Below, one piece after another: positions 17,521 to 26,466 of a stretch of DNA of 64,000 bases (position 1 is the stretch's first letter; every line of letters begins with the position of its first letter). Where the stretch lies: NCBI GenBank assembly GCA_041441465.1, contig JASDSY010000021.1, positions 1 through 64,000 of the forward strand, given 5' to 3'. This stretch comes from JASDSY01 sp041441465 (GTDB lineage: Bacteria; Muiribacteriota; UBA9980). The translations under genes and the position numbers were made by a program. The notes under the pieces were generated by a model, which had not been told where the DNA came from, did not search any database, and worked only from the letters and a program-made list of their open reading frames with translations.

Positions 17521-20288
17521 TTAACCCTCTTATCCTTAATTGCAACTACTTTACCGGTCCTTGACACACGCTCTATTCCGCCGTTGTCCTTTATTATAAC
17601 ATCAAATGATTTCAGCCATCCTGATTTATATGCAGTCCTGACTTTAAAAGATTTTTCGAGCACCGTTGTTTTCAGCCTTTCAGCCGCCGAGCTTTTCTGA
17701 GCTTCGTCTAAATTCAGGCCCGGTTTCAGCTCAGCATATAATTCCAGCGCGTCAGCCGCGTCACGCGTCACGCCTACCGCCTGAAATACCGGAGATAATT
17801 CGGAAATATCAGATATTGCGCTTTCAAAATCAGCCGGCGTAATATTCTCGCCGCCGAGCACTATTATATCGTCACACCTGCCGAGAAGTTCAAAAACCGG
17901 CGAAGTCCTTCCGCAGCCGCATTTAAATCTGCCGTGTAATATTCCCATATCGCCGGTTTTAAAACGAATCACCGGCATCAGCTTACGGTTCAAGTTCGTG
18001 ACCACTATCTCGCCGGCCTCATTTTCACGGGCGGGCAGGCCCGATGAATTTATGAATTCGACGAATTGATAATCAGACAATACGTGATGAAATCCGCCGG
18101 AAAGGTATCCGCATTGAAATCCGACAGGGCCGCAGTCAACGGCGGCATATCCGGCCGAAACAACCGCAGGCGAACCCCAGAGCCTGGAAATAAGTTCACG
18201 CGCCGGTTTTCTGAAATGCTCGCCGCCGTATAAAATTAAATTCAGGCCGAATTTTTCGGAAGGCGATTCCTTCCATTTGGATTCGCAATATTCGGCAAAT
18301 TTAACAATAACGGAAGGCAGGCCGACTATAGTGTCAGGTTTTAACATTTTAAAAAAATCATAAATAGTTTTAAAATCTATATTGCCGCCTATTGGAAGAC
18401 TTGTCACGCCTATTTTTTGCAAAGCCTTCCCGGCTACTATAAACGAAGTCCATAATCCGCCGGCCAGAAACAAATTGGCGGCACGGCATCTGGAATTAAT
18501 TCCGGCCGCCCTGTATATGTCCGCCAGGACATCGGTAACATACTCGAGCTCGTCGTTCGAGTAAACCGAAAATTTCGGAGTGCCGGTAGAACCGCCGGAA
18601 GCGAATATATATGAGCCGGCAAGGCCTTTTTTAGAGATTATGCTCTCCGATTCAGGCAGGCAGTTATCATAAATTTCAGCCTTGCCAAGAAACGGTATTT
18701 TTTTAAATTCATTTAAAAAATTTTCGGCGGAAGCGTCAATAATATTTTTATCGATGATTTTATTATAATAAACCGTATCGTAAAAAGCGCATGAAACTAT
18801 ATCGCGCAGACGTGAAACGGATTTTTTCATTTCAAGGCCGCCCGAAGACAATAAATCCGATTTGTAAATTTCATAATCGTTGAGCTCAAGGCCGGCATAT
18901 CTTACCAGCTGGTCAAGAAAATATTTGCCGTCATGCGGCGCTTTTTCAACCGGAACCGCGTGATATCCCGGAGTAAGAACGCGGGTTACTCCGCATGACA
19001 TAAAATCAGACGCGGCAGATTTCAGCATTGCGCTATCACAAAACACTGACGCCGCCTGTAAAAAGAAAGACGCCCCTTTTATATTTTCATATATCTCGCC
19101 AAAGGAATGGACTTTTTTTACGATTATGTTTCTGGTAAGAACCGTAGGCTCGAGTTCAGGGTTTTCAGACAAGATTACGGTATACGGAGAACCGTCGTTC
19201 GAATACCAGATATTTTTTACAGCCAGAATTTCTTTACTTAATCCGCGGGTTTCGCCTTCGCAAGCATTCGCATAATTAATTCTGCTCCGGGCGCTTTCAC
19301 GAAATTTTAATATCTCGATTTTTTCGTCGAGCGAAAGATCACGGCATGGAAATTTTTGCGCAGTCAGTTCAAGCGCCCCATATAATTTTTCACAGAAATA
19401 TTCCGCGCTGATTTTTTCGGATTCTATCAAATATATGTTCTGCGGTGAAGAACATGCCGACTGCTCGAAAAAAGATATGTCGAGCGCGGCTTTTTCACAT
19501 AACTCGGCCAATTGTTCATCTGAACGGACAGCATTCAAATCGACCGCCGAAAAGCTTATCTTTGGACCGTATTCAATAAGCCTTGATTTTATAGGCGCTT
19601 TTTTGCGCCATTCGGCTACCGCCCCGGCGCCGCCCCATACTATAATACCGTCCGCGGCATCGGCGAGGCTTTTTTCTATTTCAGTATCGCCGCCTTTATA
19701 ATAAAAAACCGAAAAGCAATCGCCGAATACATTATTCACGTCAAATTCCTTTACAGAACGCGCGAATAAAATCGGAAAATAAAGATCGCCGCGGCTTAGT
19801 TTAAGCAGGTTGACATTTTTTGTAATAAAACCCGATACAAGCGAATCGACGGCCGAAATAAACACGTTCGAGGCTGACACGTGCAAAAGCGCCCCCAGCG
19901 GAAGTATTTTTATGCCGCCGTTAAACTCATATGAATTTTCTATGTTATTCAGCCTTAACAATGCGTATTTCGTTTTCAATTCCGAATTAATCCGCGATTC
20001 AAGAAAAGCGCGCGAAGTTATAGCCGAAACTGTATCTAGGCCGGCTGTAAGCGTTTCAGCCGAATAGCCGGTCTGTTTTTTGAGGTATTCAAACGCTTCT
20101 TTCCTGAACTTATATTCAGGATCGCCCCATGCTTCCGATACTTTTTGTAATACATACAAAATATCGTTTATATCGGCAGAAGCCATTTTAATTTTTTTTA
20201 CAGCAATCTCGCTTATAAAACCTTTTACAGAATCCGTCACGCATTCGAAATCCCTGATATATTTTCCGAATATATAAGCGTCAGACAT
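17517..20288 (-). CDS. LuxC-type acyl reductase fused to a LuxE/PaaK-type adenylating domain
   Basis: A 923-aa two-enzyme fusion. Residues about 110-470 match LuxC, the NADPH-dependent acyl reductase that makes a fatty aldehyde from a thioester; the catalytic Cys is at 279 in FFEQSACSSPQ. Residues about 505-920 are an ANL adenylation domain of the PaaK/LuxE type, with P-loop SGGSTGTPK at 564-572, RFKTGDMG near 805 and the later GGENITP segment. Together they could activate a carboxylate and reduce it to the aldehyde, as carboxylic acid reductases do but in reverse domain order and with no visible carrier domain. The ATG shares its A with the stop of the upstream luxE-like gene (TAATG), and the stop overlaps the TPR gene. 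No luxAB is nearby, so this is not a light-emitting system. The substrate is unknown. Confidence 0.85.
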   Translation of the reverse strand: MSDAYIFGKYIRDFECVTDSVKGFISEIAVKKIKMASADINDILYVLQKVSEAWGDPEYKFRKEAFEYLKKQTGYSAETLTAGLDTVSAITSRAFLESRINSELKTKYALLRLNNIENSYEFNGGIKILPLGALLHVSASNVFISAVDSLVSGFITKNVNLLKLSRGDLYFPILFARSVKEFDVNNVFGDCFSVFYYKGGDTEIEKSLADAADGIIVWGGAGAVAEWRKKAPIKSRLIEYGPKISFSAVDLNAVRSDEQLAELCEKAALDISFFEQSACSSPQNIYLIESEKISAEYFCEKLYGALELTAQKFPCRDLSLDEKIEILKFRESARSRINYANACEGETRGLSKEILAVKNIWYSNDGSPYTVILSENPELEPTVLTRNIIVKKVHSFGEIYENIKGASFFLQAASVFCDSAMLKSAASDFMSCGVTRVLTPGYHAVPVEKAPHDGKYFLDQLVRYAGLELNDYEIYKSDLLSSGGLEMKKSVSRLRDIVSCAFYDTVYYNKIIDKNIIDASAENFLNEFKKIPFLGKAEIYDNCLPESESIISKKGLAGSYIFASGGSTGTPKFSVYSNDELEYVTDVLADIYRAAGINSRCRAANLFLAGGLWTSFIVAGKALQKIGVTSLPIGGNIDFKTIYDFFKMLKPDTIVGLPSVIVKFAEYCESKWKESPSEKFGLNLILYGGEHFRKPARELISRLWGSPAVVSAGYAAVDCGPVGFQCGYLSGGFHHVLSDYQFVEFINSSGLPARENEAGEIVVTNLNRKLMPVIRFKTGDMGILHGRFKCGCGRTSPVFELLGRCDDIIVLGGENITPADFESAISDISELSPVFQAVGVTRDAADALELYAELKPGLNLDEAQKSSAAERLKTTVLEKSFKVRTAYKSGWLKSFDVIIKDNGGIERVSRTGKVVAIKDKRVK

Positions 20289-21421
20289 TATTTATCCGCC
20301 TTTTTAGTTAATAATTCATTGGCATGGATCGCGCAGCCTTTATGCTTCGTAGTGCCGCCTCGGCCGAGCAGTTCTATGAAATCGCCTTTGCGTCCGCACG
20401 GGCAATCCTTATGTAAAACCGCTTTATCGGTGCACAAAAGCGATATCGACGGAACGGAATTAATATACGGAGTATAAAGATGCAAAATCCCGGGTTTTCC
20501 GTACCCCATAATATTCATAGTAAGCGGGTCCCTTATGACGGCAACGCTATATATCGGAATATGCATATTCGAACATTCGCACTCAACGTATGGAATTCCA
20601 TGCTCGACCATGCCGAAAAGGTCTCTTATATTTTCAGGCGGTATCCCGAGTATGGCGCCGATTTCCTTTTTGAATTCCATTTTCGGGATTTCCTTATCCT
20701 GCAGGCCTTTCCAGCCGCCGCCGGTCATAACGAATGATTTTTCGCTAAATTTGAAATCTTTGCCGAGCTCCGCCCTCATCTCGGTTAAAATTTTGTGTAT
20801 AAACGCTGGAAATCCAATTATTCTTACAGGCGTTTTCCTGTCTTTCGAATACTTAAGAATCTGAGCCTTGACGCCTTTTTCATTAAGGAAAAAGTCATTT
20901 TTAGCTTTATCGTATTGTATAGCGTAATAAACCTCTTTTTTCGGCGCAAATCCGGTTAATACCTTATCCGAAAAGGCAGTGCCGACATTTTTAGCCACGC
21001 GCGGATCATATGTAAAGCATATGTAATTCACCGGGGTATTATCGTCGACCATTCCAAGAGCGCCGTAAATATTTTTAACTATTTTCAATATTCTTTTAAG
21101 CGATATGTCGTCAAGGACTATCCGGCTGCGCTGCCCGGACGTGCCTGAAGAAGTAAGCTCGAGTTTTATCTTCTCTTCGGGAATGGATAAAATTTCAAGC
21201 TCCTTGAATGAATTTACAAATATATAAGGGATGTCATAGATATCGCCCATTTTTTTTATTTTCGAAATATCAAAATCGGCATTGAGGCAGAGAGTTTTAA
21301 AAAAGGGACTGCCGTCATAATGGCTGCTAAAAGACTCGCGCATAGCCTCGACAAAAAGGCGCTTAGCCTCGTCATCAAAATCAAACGGCGTTTTTAGATC
21401 ATAAATGCTCTTATATTTCAT
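20288..21421 (-). CDS. LuxE-type acyl-protein synthetase
   Basis: Activates a fatty acid as acyl-AMP and passes it to a cysteine for reduction by LuxC. The 377-aa length equals classical LuxE. The adenylate P-loop LTSSGTSGQ is at about 89-97. A CPCGRKGDF segment leads into GGTTKHKGCAIHANELL, which places Cys363 at the position where LuxE is known to carry the acyl group. GGAG lies 6 nt before the ATG. It is the first gene of the operon, overlapping the LuxC fusion by 1 base. With its own adenylation domain plus the one in the fusion, the operon has two acyl-activating modules, which is unusual. Confidence 0.87.
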   Translation of the reverse strand: MKYKSIYDLKTPFDFDDEAKRLFVEAMRESFSSHYDGSPFFKTLCLNADFDISKIKKMGDIYDIPYIFVNSFKELEILSIPEEKIKLELTSSGTSGQRSRIVLDDISLKRILKIVKNIYGALGMVDDNTPVNYICFTYDPRVAKNVGTAFSDKVLTGFAPKKEVYYAIQYDKAKNDFFLNEKGVKAQILKYSKDRKTPVRIIGFPAFIHKILTEMRAELGKDFKFSEKSFVMTGGGWKGLQDKEIPKMEFKKEIGAILGIPPENIRDLFGMVEHGIPYVECECSNMHIPIYSVAVIRDPLTMNIMGYGKPGILHLYTPYINSVPSISLLCTDKAVLHKDCPCGRKGDFIELLGRGGTTKHKGCAIHANELLTKKADK

Positions 21422-21514
21422 ATCAGACTCCGTCGCTTATAACTTATGCCGAATTAAGGTAAAATTCATAAAACACATAACTTGTAATTCAGGTTTTTAT
21501 CTGACAGTAAATAG

Positions 21515-21549
21515 CAGCCGCCCTGAAGGCAATATCCGCGAGGCGGCTG
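21515..21549 (-). terminator. GC hairpin between the GNAT gene and the luxE-like gene
   Basis: CAGCCGCC (21515-21522) pairs perfectly with GGCGGCTG (21542-21549). On the minus strand only a short CTATTT follows, so it may be a weak terminator or attenuator after the GNAT gene. Confidence 0.45.
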
Positions 21550-21563
21550 AATTATAATTCATA

Positions 21564-22757
21564 CTATTCGTTAAAAATATTGGTCTCGTCATCAAATGAC
21601 TTGCTGAATTTCACAACCGAATTATACCAGCACTCCATAAACGCCTCGAGAAACTTCTGGTTGTTTTTGACAAGATGAAGCTCGGTAAAATCAAGATTGA
21701 CGAACGACCTCGACATTACGAAATAATCTATACGCTCGCCCTCGCTGTTTCTAAGCATAGCCGGGAAATAGGCGCACGGCAGAAATCTGGCGTCGAGGGC
21801 CTGTTTTTGAATAGCCGGCGCGAACGCCGAAACCAGGATTTCGACATATTGTGCACCTGCAACAGCCTGGGCTGCACGGCAAAATGAATTTAACAGATTA
21901 GTGAAGTTCTTCGAACGGCATTTAAATCCCACAACCGCCATATGTCCGTCCTGCCTGTTAATATTACAAAAAATTTCATTTTTCAAGTCTTTCGAATAAA
22001 AGCGCATGTTAGGCGTTGTGAACGGCACATAACCCGACATTTTTTCGCCGCTTTTTTTATACTTTTCGAACTGCTCGGCGACATTTTTTTCGTTATCGTC
22101 ATATATGAACCATATCGAATCTTCCTGCGGGAAATCCTCGAGTTTATCAACCATCAGGGCTTCTTCGAGCTGAAAGATATCCTTGACGATTTTATATACT
22201 TTCTTTAATTCGGGAATTATGGTCGGCATTACAAGGCGGTATTCGAAAGCCTTTTTAGAAAAATAAACCTCGAGCCCGTGCGTTTCGTGCTTTTGAACAC
22301 GCCTTACGTTCGGAAAGACGCCGAGGCTGACAAAGCCAATATGTTCGAGGACAATTTGCGGCGCAAACGATACAGTTCTTGTAGTGGCATAAATAGCATC
22401 GCATTGGTCGAGCCTGTCGCAAAGCTCTTCGATAACTTCACGCGCCATAAAATGCATTATGTTTTTTCCCTGGTATTCTGATAAGACCGCCGCACCGTAT
22501 ATTTTTCCAAGCCTGTGTTCCGGCTCGATCTCAAATATAACGGAACCTATTATTTTTTTACTTTTAGTGGCTAAAAGCCATAGATAATGAGGATCTTTAA
22601 TTTTACTTTCGGCTATTTCCGCGTTTGTCGCCTCAGGCAGAGTATACTTGCCCGAATACACATTTTCATAAAGCTCGAGTATGCCTTTAACATCAGATAA
22701 TTCGGCTTTTTTTATTGCCACGCGCGAATTGTCAGGAAGCACAATAAATTTTCTCAT
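21564..22757 (-). CDS. GNAT acetyltransferase with an extra C-terminal domain
   Basis: A 397-aa protein. Residues 1-170 are a GNAT fold: the VAIKKAELSDVKGILELYE start, the strand-4 segment IGSVIFEIEPEHRLGKIYGA, and the acetyl-CoA loop region SEYQGKNIMHFMAREVIEEL. Residues about 185-397 form a second domain that I do not recognise; it could be a diverged second GNAT. A promoter (22818-22846) lies about 60 bp upstream. It shares strand and direction with the luxE/luxC-like operon but is separated by 142 bp and a hairpin, so joint function is only suggested. Confidence 0.75.
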   Translation of the reverse strand: MRKFIVLPDNSRVAIKKAELSDVKGILELYENVYSGKYTLPEATNAEIAESKIKDPHYLWLLATKSKKIIGSVIFEIEPEHRLGKIYGAAVLSEYQGKNIMHFMAREVIEELCDRLDQCDAIYATTRTVSFAPQIVLEHIGFVSLGVFPNVRRVQKHETHGLEVYFSKKAFEYRLVMPTIIPELKKVYKIVKDIFQLEEALMVDKLEDFPQEDSIWFIYDDNEKNVAEQFEKYKKSGEKMSGYVPFTTPNMRFYSKDLKNEIFCNINRQDGHMAVVGFKCRSKNFTNLLNSFCRAAQAVAGAQYVEILVSAFAPAIQKQALDARFLPCAYFPAMLRNSEGERIDYFVMSRSFVNLDFTELHLVKNNQKFLEAFMECWYNSVVKFSKSFDDETNIFNE

Positions 22758-22817
22758 ATTCTATATCCTTTATTTTCAAATAGAGCCTTTTCACAGCATA
22801 TTATTATCAGTCAGTTT

Positions 22818-22846
22818 AATATACCATATAAAGTTTCTTTATTCAA
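22818..22846 (-). promoter_or_regulatory. Promoter of the GNAT gene
   Basis: Minus strand: TTGAAT (22846-22841), 17-bp spacer, TATATT (22823-22818). Confidence 0.7.
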
Positions 22847-22947
22847 TATAAATTAATATGCTAATAGTTTAAAAAAATATTAATTTACTGATCGTCAAAG
22901 TAAAAATCCGCAACCTGCATACAAAAAAATTATTAAACACTAAAAAT

Positions 22948-22983
22948 AAAAAAAGACAGGCAATTTAACCTGTCCTTTTTTAT
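22948..22983 (-). terminator. Terminator after divIVA
   Basis: GACAGG (22955-22960) pairs with CCTGTC (22969-22974) around an 8-nt loop; on the minus strand a run of seven T follows. It is placed just past the divIVA stop codon. Confidence 0.82.
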
Positions 22984-23011
22984 TTTTTATAAATTCAGCC
23001 TCGAATTGCCG

Positions 23012-23500
23012 TTATTCGTTCTTCGCCGCGGCCTGGGCGCGCCTTTTAGCCTCGCCTTCCTCATCCGATCTGAGGATTTCGGCGAAAGATTCGAGCAGGT
23101 TTTTCATTTCGATTTTAAAAACTCTTTTAGTCTTTTTCAGCTCCTGAATTTCGCGCATCAGTTCTTTAGCTTCGGCACGCGCTTCTTCAATGATTTTTTC
23201 AGCTTTTATTTCTGATTCTTTAAGAAGCAGTTCAGATTCTTTTTCAGCGTTATATTTCAGGTTTGTAGATGTTTTTTGCGCCGAAACAAGCGTCTCCTTA
23301 AGTGTTTTTTCCAATTCGACATAATCTTTCACTTGCGCTTTCAGTCTTTCGGCCTGTTCCGTAAGATTACGGTTCTCCGCATACATGACCTCATATTCTT
23401 TCGAGATCTTGCTTAAAAACTCATTAACGTCATCCTCGTCATAACCTCTGAATTTTCTTTGAAATTGATGCTGTTGAATATCTAGAGGACTAAGTCTCAT
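23012..23500 (-). CDS. divIVA: DivIVA-domain coiled-coil protein
   Basis: A 162-aa protein that binds curved membrane at poles or septa and organises growth or division. The conserved N-terminal motif is present (LSPLDIQQHQFQRKFRGYDE then VNEFL), followed by a long heptad-rich coiled coil from about 30 to 145. I chose the ATG at 23500: an AAAGG lies 11 nt upstream, whereas the GTG at 23509 would sit only 2 nt from it. It follows yggT by 33 bp, the pairing seen in many Firmicutes, Actinobacteria and other lineages. The terminator at 22948 ends the unit. Confidence 0.9.
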   Translation of the reverse strand: MRLSPLDIQQHQFQRKFRGYDEDDVNEFLSKISKEYEVMYAENRNLTEQAERLKAQVKDYVELEKTLKETLVSAQKTSTNLKYNAEKESELLLKESEIKAEKIIEEARAEAKELMREIQELKKTKRVFKIEMKNLLESFAEILRSDEEGEAKRRAQAAAKNE

Positions 23501-23542
23501 AATTATCACAACCTTTCCGGAATTAAAATTATTTATAAAAAA

Positions 23543-23818
23543 TTACAAAAAAAGCCTTATTGAATTTAAAATAAACATTTCAAGATAATTTAAAAATATC
23601 ATCGCGAGTATCGGCGATATATCAAAGGCCATTCCAGGCCCTATTCCAAGCGCGATGCGAAACGGTTTCAAAACCGGTTCGGTAAAGTCGACGACGAATT
23701 CGGCAAAATCAGAACCGCGGCCGACCGGTACAAATGACATCAAAATTCTTAATATTATAAGAAGTTCAACGCTTTTAAAAAATATTACAATTATGTCGGA
23801 TAAAGAATAATATGCCAT
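23543..23818 (-). CDS. yggT: YggT-family small membrane protein
   Basis: A 91-aa inner-membrane protein with two hydrophobic stretches at about 8-30 and 66-88, separated by a loop with FTEPVLKPFRIALG, the family's diagnostic signature. YggT proteins are linked to cell division or envelope integrity, and this copy sits directly upstream of divIVA, as in many genomes. Its exact biochemical role is not known. Confidence 0.88.
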   Translation of the reverse strand: MAYYSLSDIIVIFFKSVELLIILRILMSFVPVGRGSDFAEFVVDFTEPVLKPFRIALGIGPGMAFDISPILAMIFLNYLEMFILNSIRLFL

Positions 23819-23879
23819 AAGATAAATAAATTATCGGCAGAATTTTTAAATAGTTAAACCTGAAAAGAATTTTTCTGAA

Positions 23880-26021
23880 TTATATTTTACGCGCAGCCTT
23901 TTTATCGTCTGCAGGAATATAAATAAAAAAGCTTGTCCCGGCGTTTAAGTTTGAATCTACGGTAATCGTGCCGTTATGGTTTTTTATTATGGAAAACGCC
24001 GAAGCGAGACCCAATCCATTACCTTTAGATTTTGTCGTAAAATAAGGATCGAATATTTTAGAAATATTTTCGGGAGATATACCGGGCCCGTTGTCTTTAA
24101 AACATATTTTCAGATAATTTCCGGGTTTAAGAGTTAAAAACTGCCCCGATACAACTATATTTTCACAGGACACTTCAATTATGCCCTGATTTCCCATTGC
24201 CTGCATCGCATTTAAGACAATATTCGAAATCACCTGGGTAATCTGGCCCATATCAGCCTCTATCGGCCATAAATTTTCCGGTATGCTATATTTGCATTCG
24301 ACTTTACTTCCGCGCGTAACAAAATCGGTATGCTGCTTTATTAAACTATCGATTTTAAGGTGTTTTTTTGCGGGCTTCATATCCTTGGAAAAGGTAAGAA
24401 GCTGCGATGTCAAATCTTTTGCCTGATAAGCGACTTCTTCCGCGCGCATCAATATTTCAGCCGGTTTTCCAGTTTCGCCAATAAGCATTCTCGCAAAAGA
24501 AAGATTCCCTACTATGCCGGTGAGATAATTATTAAAATCATGCGCAATACTTCCTACGACTGTGCTTACAGTTTCGAATTTGCTGATTTTTTGCATTTCT
24601 TCGTCTATTTTTATCTTTTCAGTGACATCGTGAAGCACTATTATAGCGCCTATTATTTTTGAATTATTTCCGTGCATGGCCGCTATGGAAATTTCTATGA
24701 CCTTCTTTGAGCCCGAACTTGTTTCGAGGGTCATTTTTTCTGAAACCTTTGTAATTTCACCTGTTTTCATGGTTTTTTCAAGTATATTTATCAGCTTTTC
24801 CTTTTTGACAAAATCCATCGCCAGAAATATCAGTTCAAAATCCGCGCCATTGAGATCCTCGAATTTACATTCCGTTACATTTTCAGCGGCTTTATTCATA
24901 AGCATTATTTTTCTCTCGGCGTCGATAGCGATAACCCCTTCCGTAATATCGGCAAGAGTTATTTCAAGCCGTTCTTTTTCAAGAACCAATTCCTCGGACG
25001 CTTTTATTTTTTGGGCTATCTGCTCTTTAAGTTCGGCATTTACCATTTTAAGCTCAGCCGTGCGCGCCGCTACTTCTTTTTCAGTAACGTCGAGAGATAT
25101 TTTAGTCCTGTGCAATATCATCGCTAATAATATGAAAAGTATCGCGGCCGCGCTTGAAAGGTGGAAAGCGATTTCAGTTTGCGGACCGCCGATGTAGTTA
25201 GGCATCCCCTGCCATTTTAAACGCCAGCTCCGTCCGTAAATTTTTATGTCGGCGTTAAATACGAGCGGCGCATTAGGTATGACAGTGCCATAAATTATAT
25301 TATCATTGTTATTATCTGAAATATCATAAATTACAAGCGATATGGTGCTGTTAAGCGCGGGGCCGAAAATGCGGTTTATCATTTCGCTGACCTTATAGCC
25401 TACCATTATAAGACCTATCAAATTTGAATTGTCAGGCTGATAAGTATTGCCTTTAGACCTCGGATTATTTTCAAGGTAAACTGGAGTAAAAAGCATTATA
25501 CCCGAAACGGACTGTTCGTAAATATAATAAAAATTTAACTTTTTAGTGGCAAATGTTTTTCCTGAAATCAGCGCCTGATTTAAAGCATCGCCCCTGTATT
25601 TGTCGTTACCCTGGTCAAATCCTATAATTTTACGGTGCGAGTACAAAGGTTCTATAAAACATACCGGAAAATATACATCGCGCGTATCGGCAACATATAA
25701 ATTTCCTTCAGCGTCAATATCTTTGATAGAAAAATCGCCATAAAATTTCTTCATCTTTTTTTCAAAATCGCCGCGTTCTGCATGCATAACCTTAGGCAGC
25801 CAAACAATTCCGTCAATGAAAGTAAAATTTTTTAAAATATTTGAAGTGTAGCTTTTGAAAGAAGTTTCTGAAATTTGTCCGTCCGGGTGTTCTTTATCTT
25901 TGGCTTCCGACCTTATGAAAGATGTCAGACTTTCAATGATGCTTTCGTTCATTTCGAGAAATTTTCTTAACTGGAACGTATTGCGAACAGCATTTTCCTG
26001 AAATATATTTTCCCATATCAA
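23880..26021 (-). CDS. CHASE-PAS sensor histidine kinase (5' end shifted out of frame)
   Basis: A 713-aa open frame. Residues about 30-270 resemble an extracytoplasmic CHASE sensor (VWLPKVMHAERGDFEKKM ... PVCFIEPLY), followed by a membrane helix (about 280-300), a coiled linker, a PAS domain (about 345-470), a HisKA-type helix with the phospho-accepting His in VGSIAHDFNNYLTGIVGN and a HATPase domain ending in GNGLGLASAFSIIKNH. The only start in this frame is a TTG at 26021, which leaves a CHASE domain with no first membrane helix. That helix is present just upstream in another frame (see 26051-26149). The intact protein probably starts at 26149. No response regulator is adjacent. Confidence 0.82.
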   Translation of the reverse strand: MIWENIFQENAVRNTFQLRKFLEMNESIIESLTSFIRSEAKDKEHPDGQISETSFKSYTSNILKNFTFIDGIVWLPKVMHAERGDFEKKMKKFYGDFSIKDIDAEGNLYVADTRDVYFPVCFIEPLYSHRKIIGFDQGNDKYRGDALNQALISGKTFATKKLNFYYIYEQSVSGIMLFTPVYLENNPRSKGNTYQPDNSNLIGLIMVGYKVSEMINRIFGPALNSTISLVIYDISDNNNDNIIYGTVIPNAPLVFNADIKIYGRSWRLKWQGMPNYIGGPQTEIAFHLSSAAAILFILLAMILHRTKISLDVTEKEVAARTAELKMVNAELKEQIAQKIKASEELVLEKERLEITLADITEGVIAIDAERKIMLMNKAAENVTECKFEDLNGADFELIFLAMDFVKKEKLINILEKTMKTGEITKVSEKMTLETSSGSKKVIEISIAAMHGNNSKIIGAIIVLHDVTEKIKIDEEMQKISKFETVSTVVGSIAHDFNNYLTGIVGNLSFARMLIGETGKPAEILMRAEEVAYQAKDLTSQLLTFSKDMKPAKKHLKIDSLIKQHTDFVTRGSKVECKYSIPENLWPIEADMGQITQVISNIVLNAMQAMGNQGIIEVSCENIVVSGQFLTLKPGNYLKICFKDNGPGISPENISKIFDPYFTTKSKGNGLGLASAFSIIKNHNGTITVDSNLNAGTSFFIYIPADDKKAARKI

Positions 26022-26050
26022 AGTTTTTTCTTTTTTTATGGTAAAAAATA

Positions 26051-26149
26051 TTACGCCGCATATAAAAATCCAAGCAATATTATGCTTAGAATCGAATAAT
26101 TATTAACAAAAAAAGTAAGTTTTTTTAATATTTTATCGTTGGCTGACAT
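26051..26149 (-). pseudogene. Out-of-frame N-terminus of the CHASE kinase
   Basis: From the ATG at 26149 (GGAG about 10 nt upstream), 32 codons encode MSANDKILKKLTFF followed by a hydrophobic stretch SILSIILLGFLYAA, a typical first membrane helix, then TAA at 26053-26051. Adding one base, for instance to the five-base homopolymer at 26064-26068, joins this frame to the 713-aa kinase frame without a stop. Either a base is missing from the assembly, or the gene is truly frameshifted or phase-variable. Confidence 0.7.
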
Positions 26150-26205
26150 TTGAGTAATGCTCCATCATAGCTTGTTATTAGCGCAAAAAAAACAGGACGT
26201 CCGGT

Positions 26206-26466
26206 TTATTTCATTATGTATATCTTAAACTCGCCATTTTCCTCTGTCAATCTTAAGAGGGTAAGTTTTCGCGACTTGCAAAAAAGCGGGAAATCGCTTT
26301 TCACGCCCTCGTCCGTCGCGAGTATTTCTAAAATCTCACCCGGATTCATTTTTTCAACGGCGCTTTGCGCATTCATGACAGGAACGGGACAATAAAGCCC
26401 AAGACAGTCAATCGTAATGTCAGGTTTTATATTGGCATCCAAATTTTTGTCATTTAAGCCGCTCAT
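26206..26466 (-). CDS. TusA/SirA-family sulfur-carrier protein
   Basis: An 86-aa protein that carries persulfide sulfur or acts in redox chemistry. The signature CPVP (Cys26) lies in TIDCLGLYCPVPVMNAQ, and the GEILEILATDEGVKSDFPLFC segment has the second conserved region and an extra Cys. The ATG directly follows the TAA of the upstream hydrolase gene (TAAATG), so the two are coupled. A 15-residue polar N-terminal extension is unusual but short. No DsrE or sulfurtransferase partner is close, so it could serve tRNA thiolation or another sulfur path. Confidence 0.88.
   Translation of the reverse strand: MSGLNDKNLDANIKPDITIDCLGLYCPVPVMNAQSAVEKMNPGEILEILATDEGVKSDFPLFCKSRKLTLLRLTEENGEFKIYIMK

Noticed and set aside
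17517..21421. Bioluminescence (lux) operon
   Set aside because: luxA and luxB are absent, and the LuxC is fused to an adenylation domain; only the acyl-reducing part is present.
24676..25197. 173-aa plus-strand open frame within the CHASE kinase gene
   Set aside because: It lies opposite a clear kinase sequence with PAS and linker homology; its Ser/Phe-rich translation has no domain and no ribosome site.
26061..26071. Classical programmed -1 frameshift site in the CHASE kinase
   Set aside because: The zero-frame heptamer is A TTT TTA, not T TTT TTA; the first slot would mispair. A missing base is simpler.
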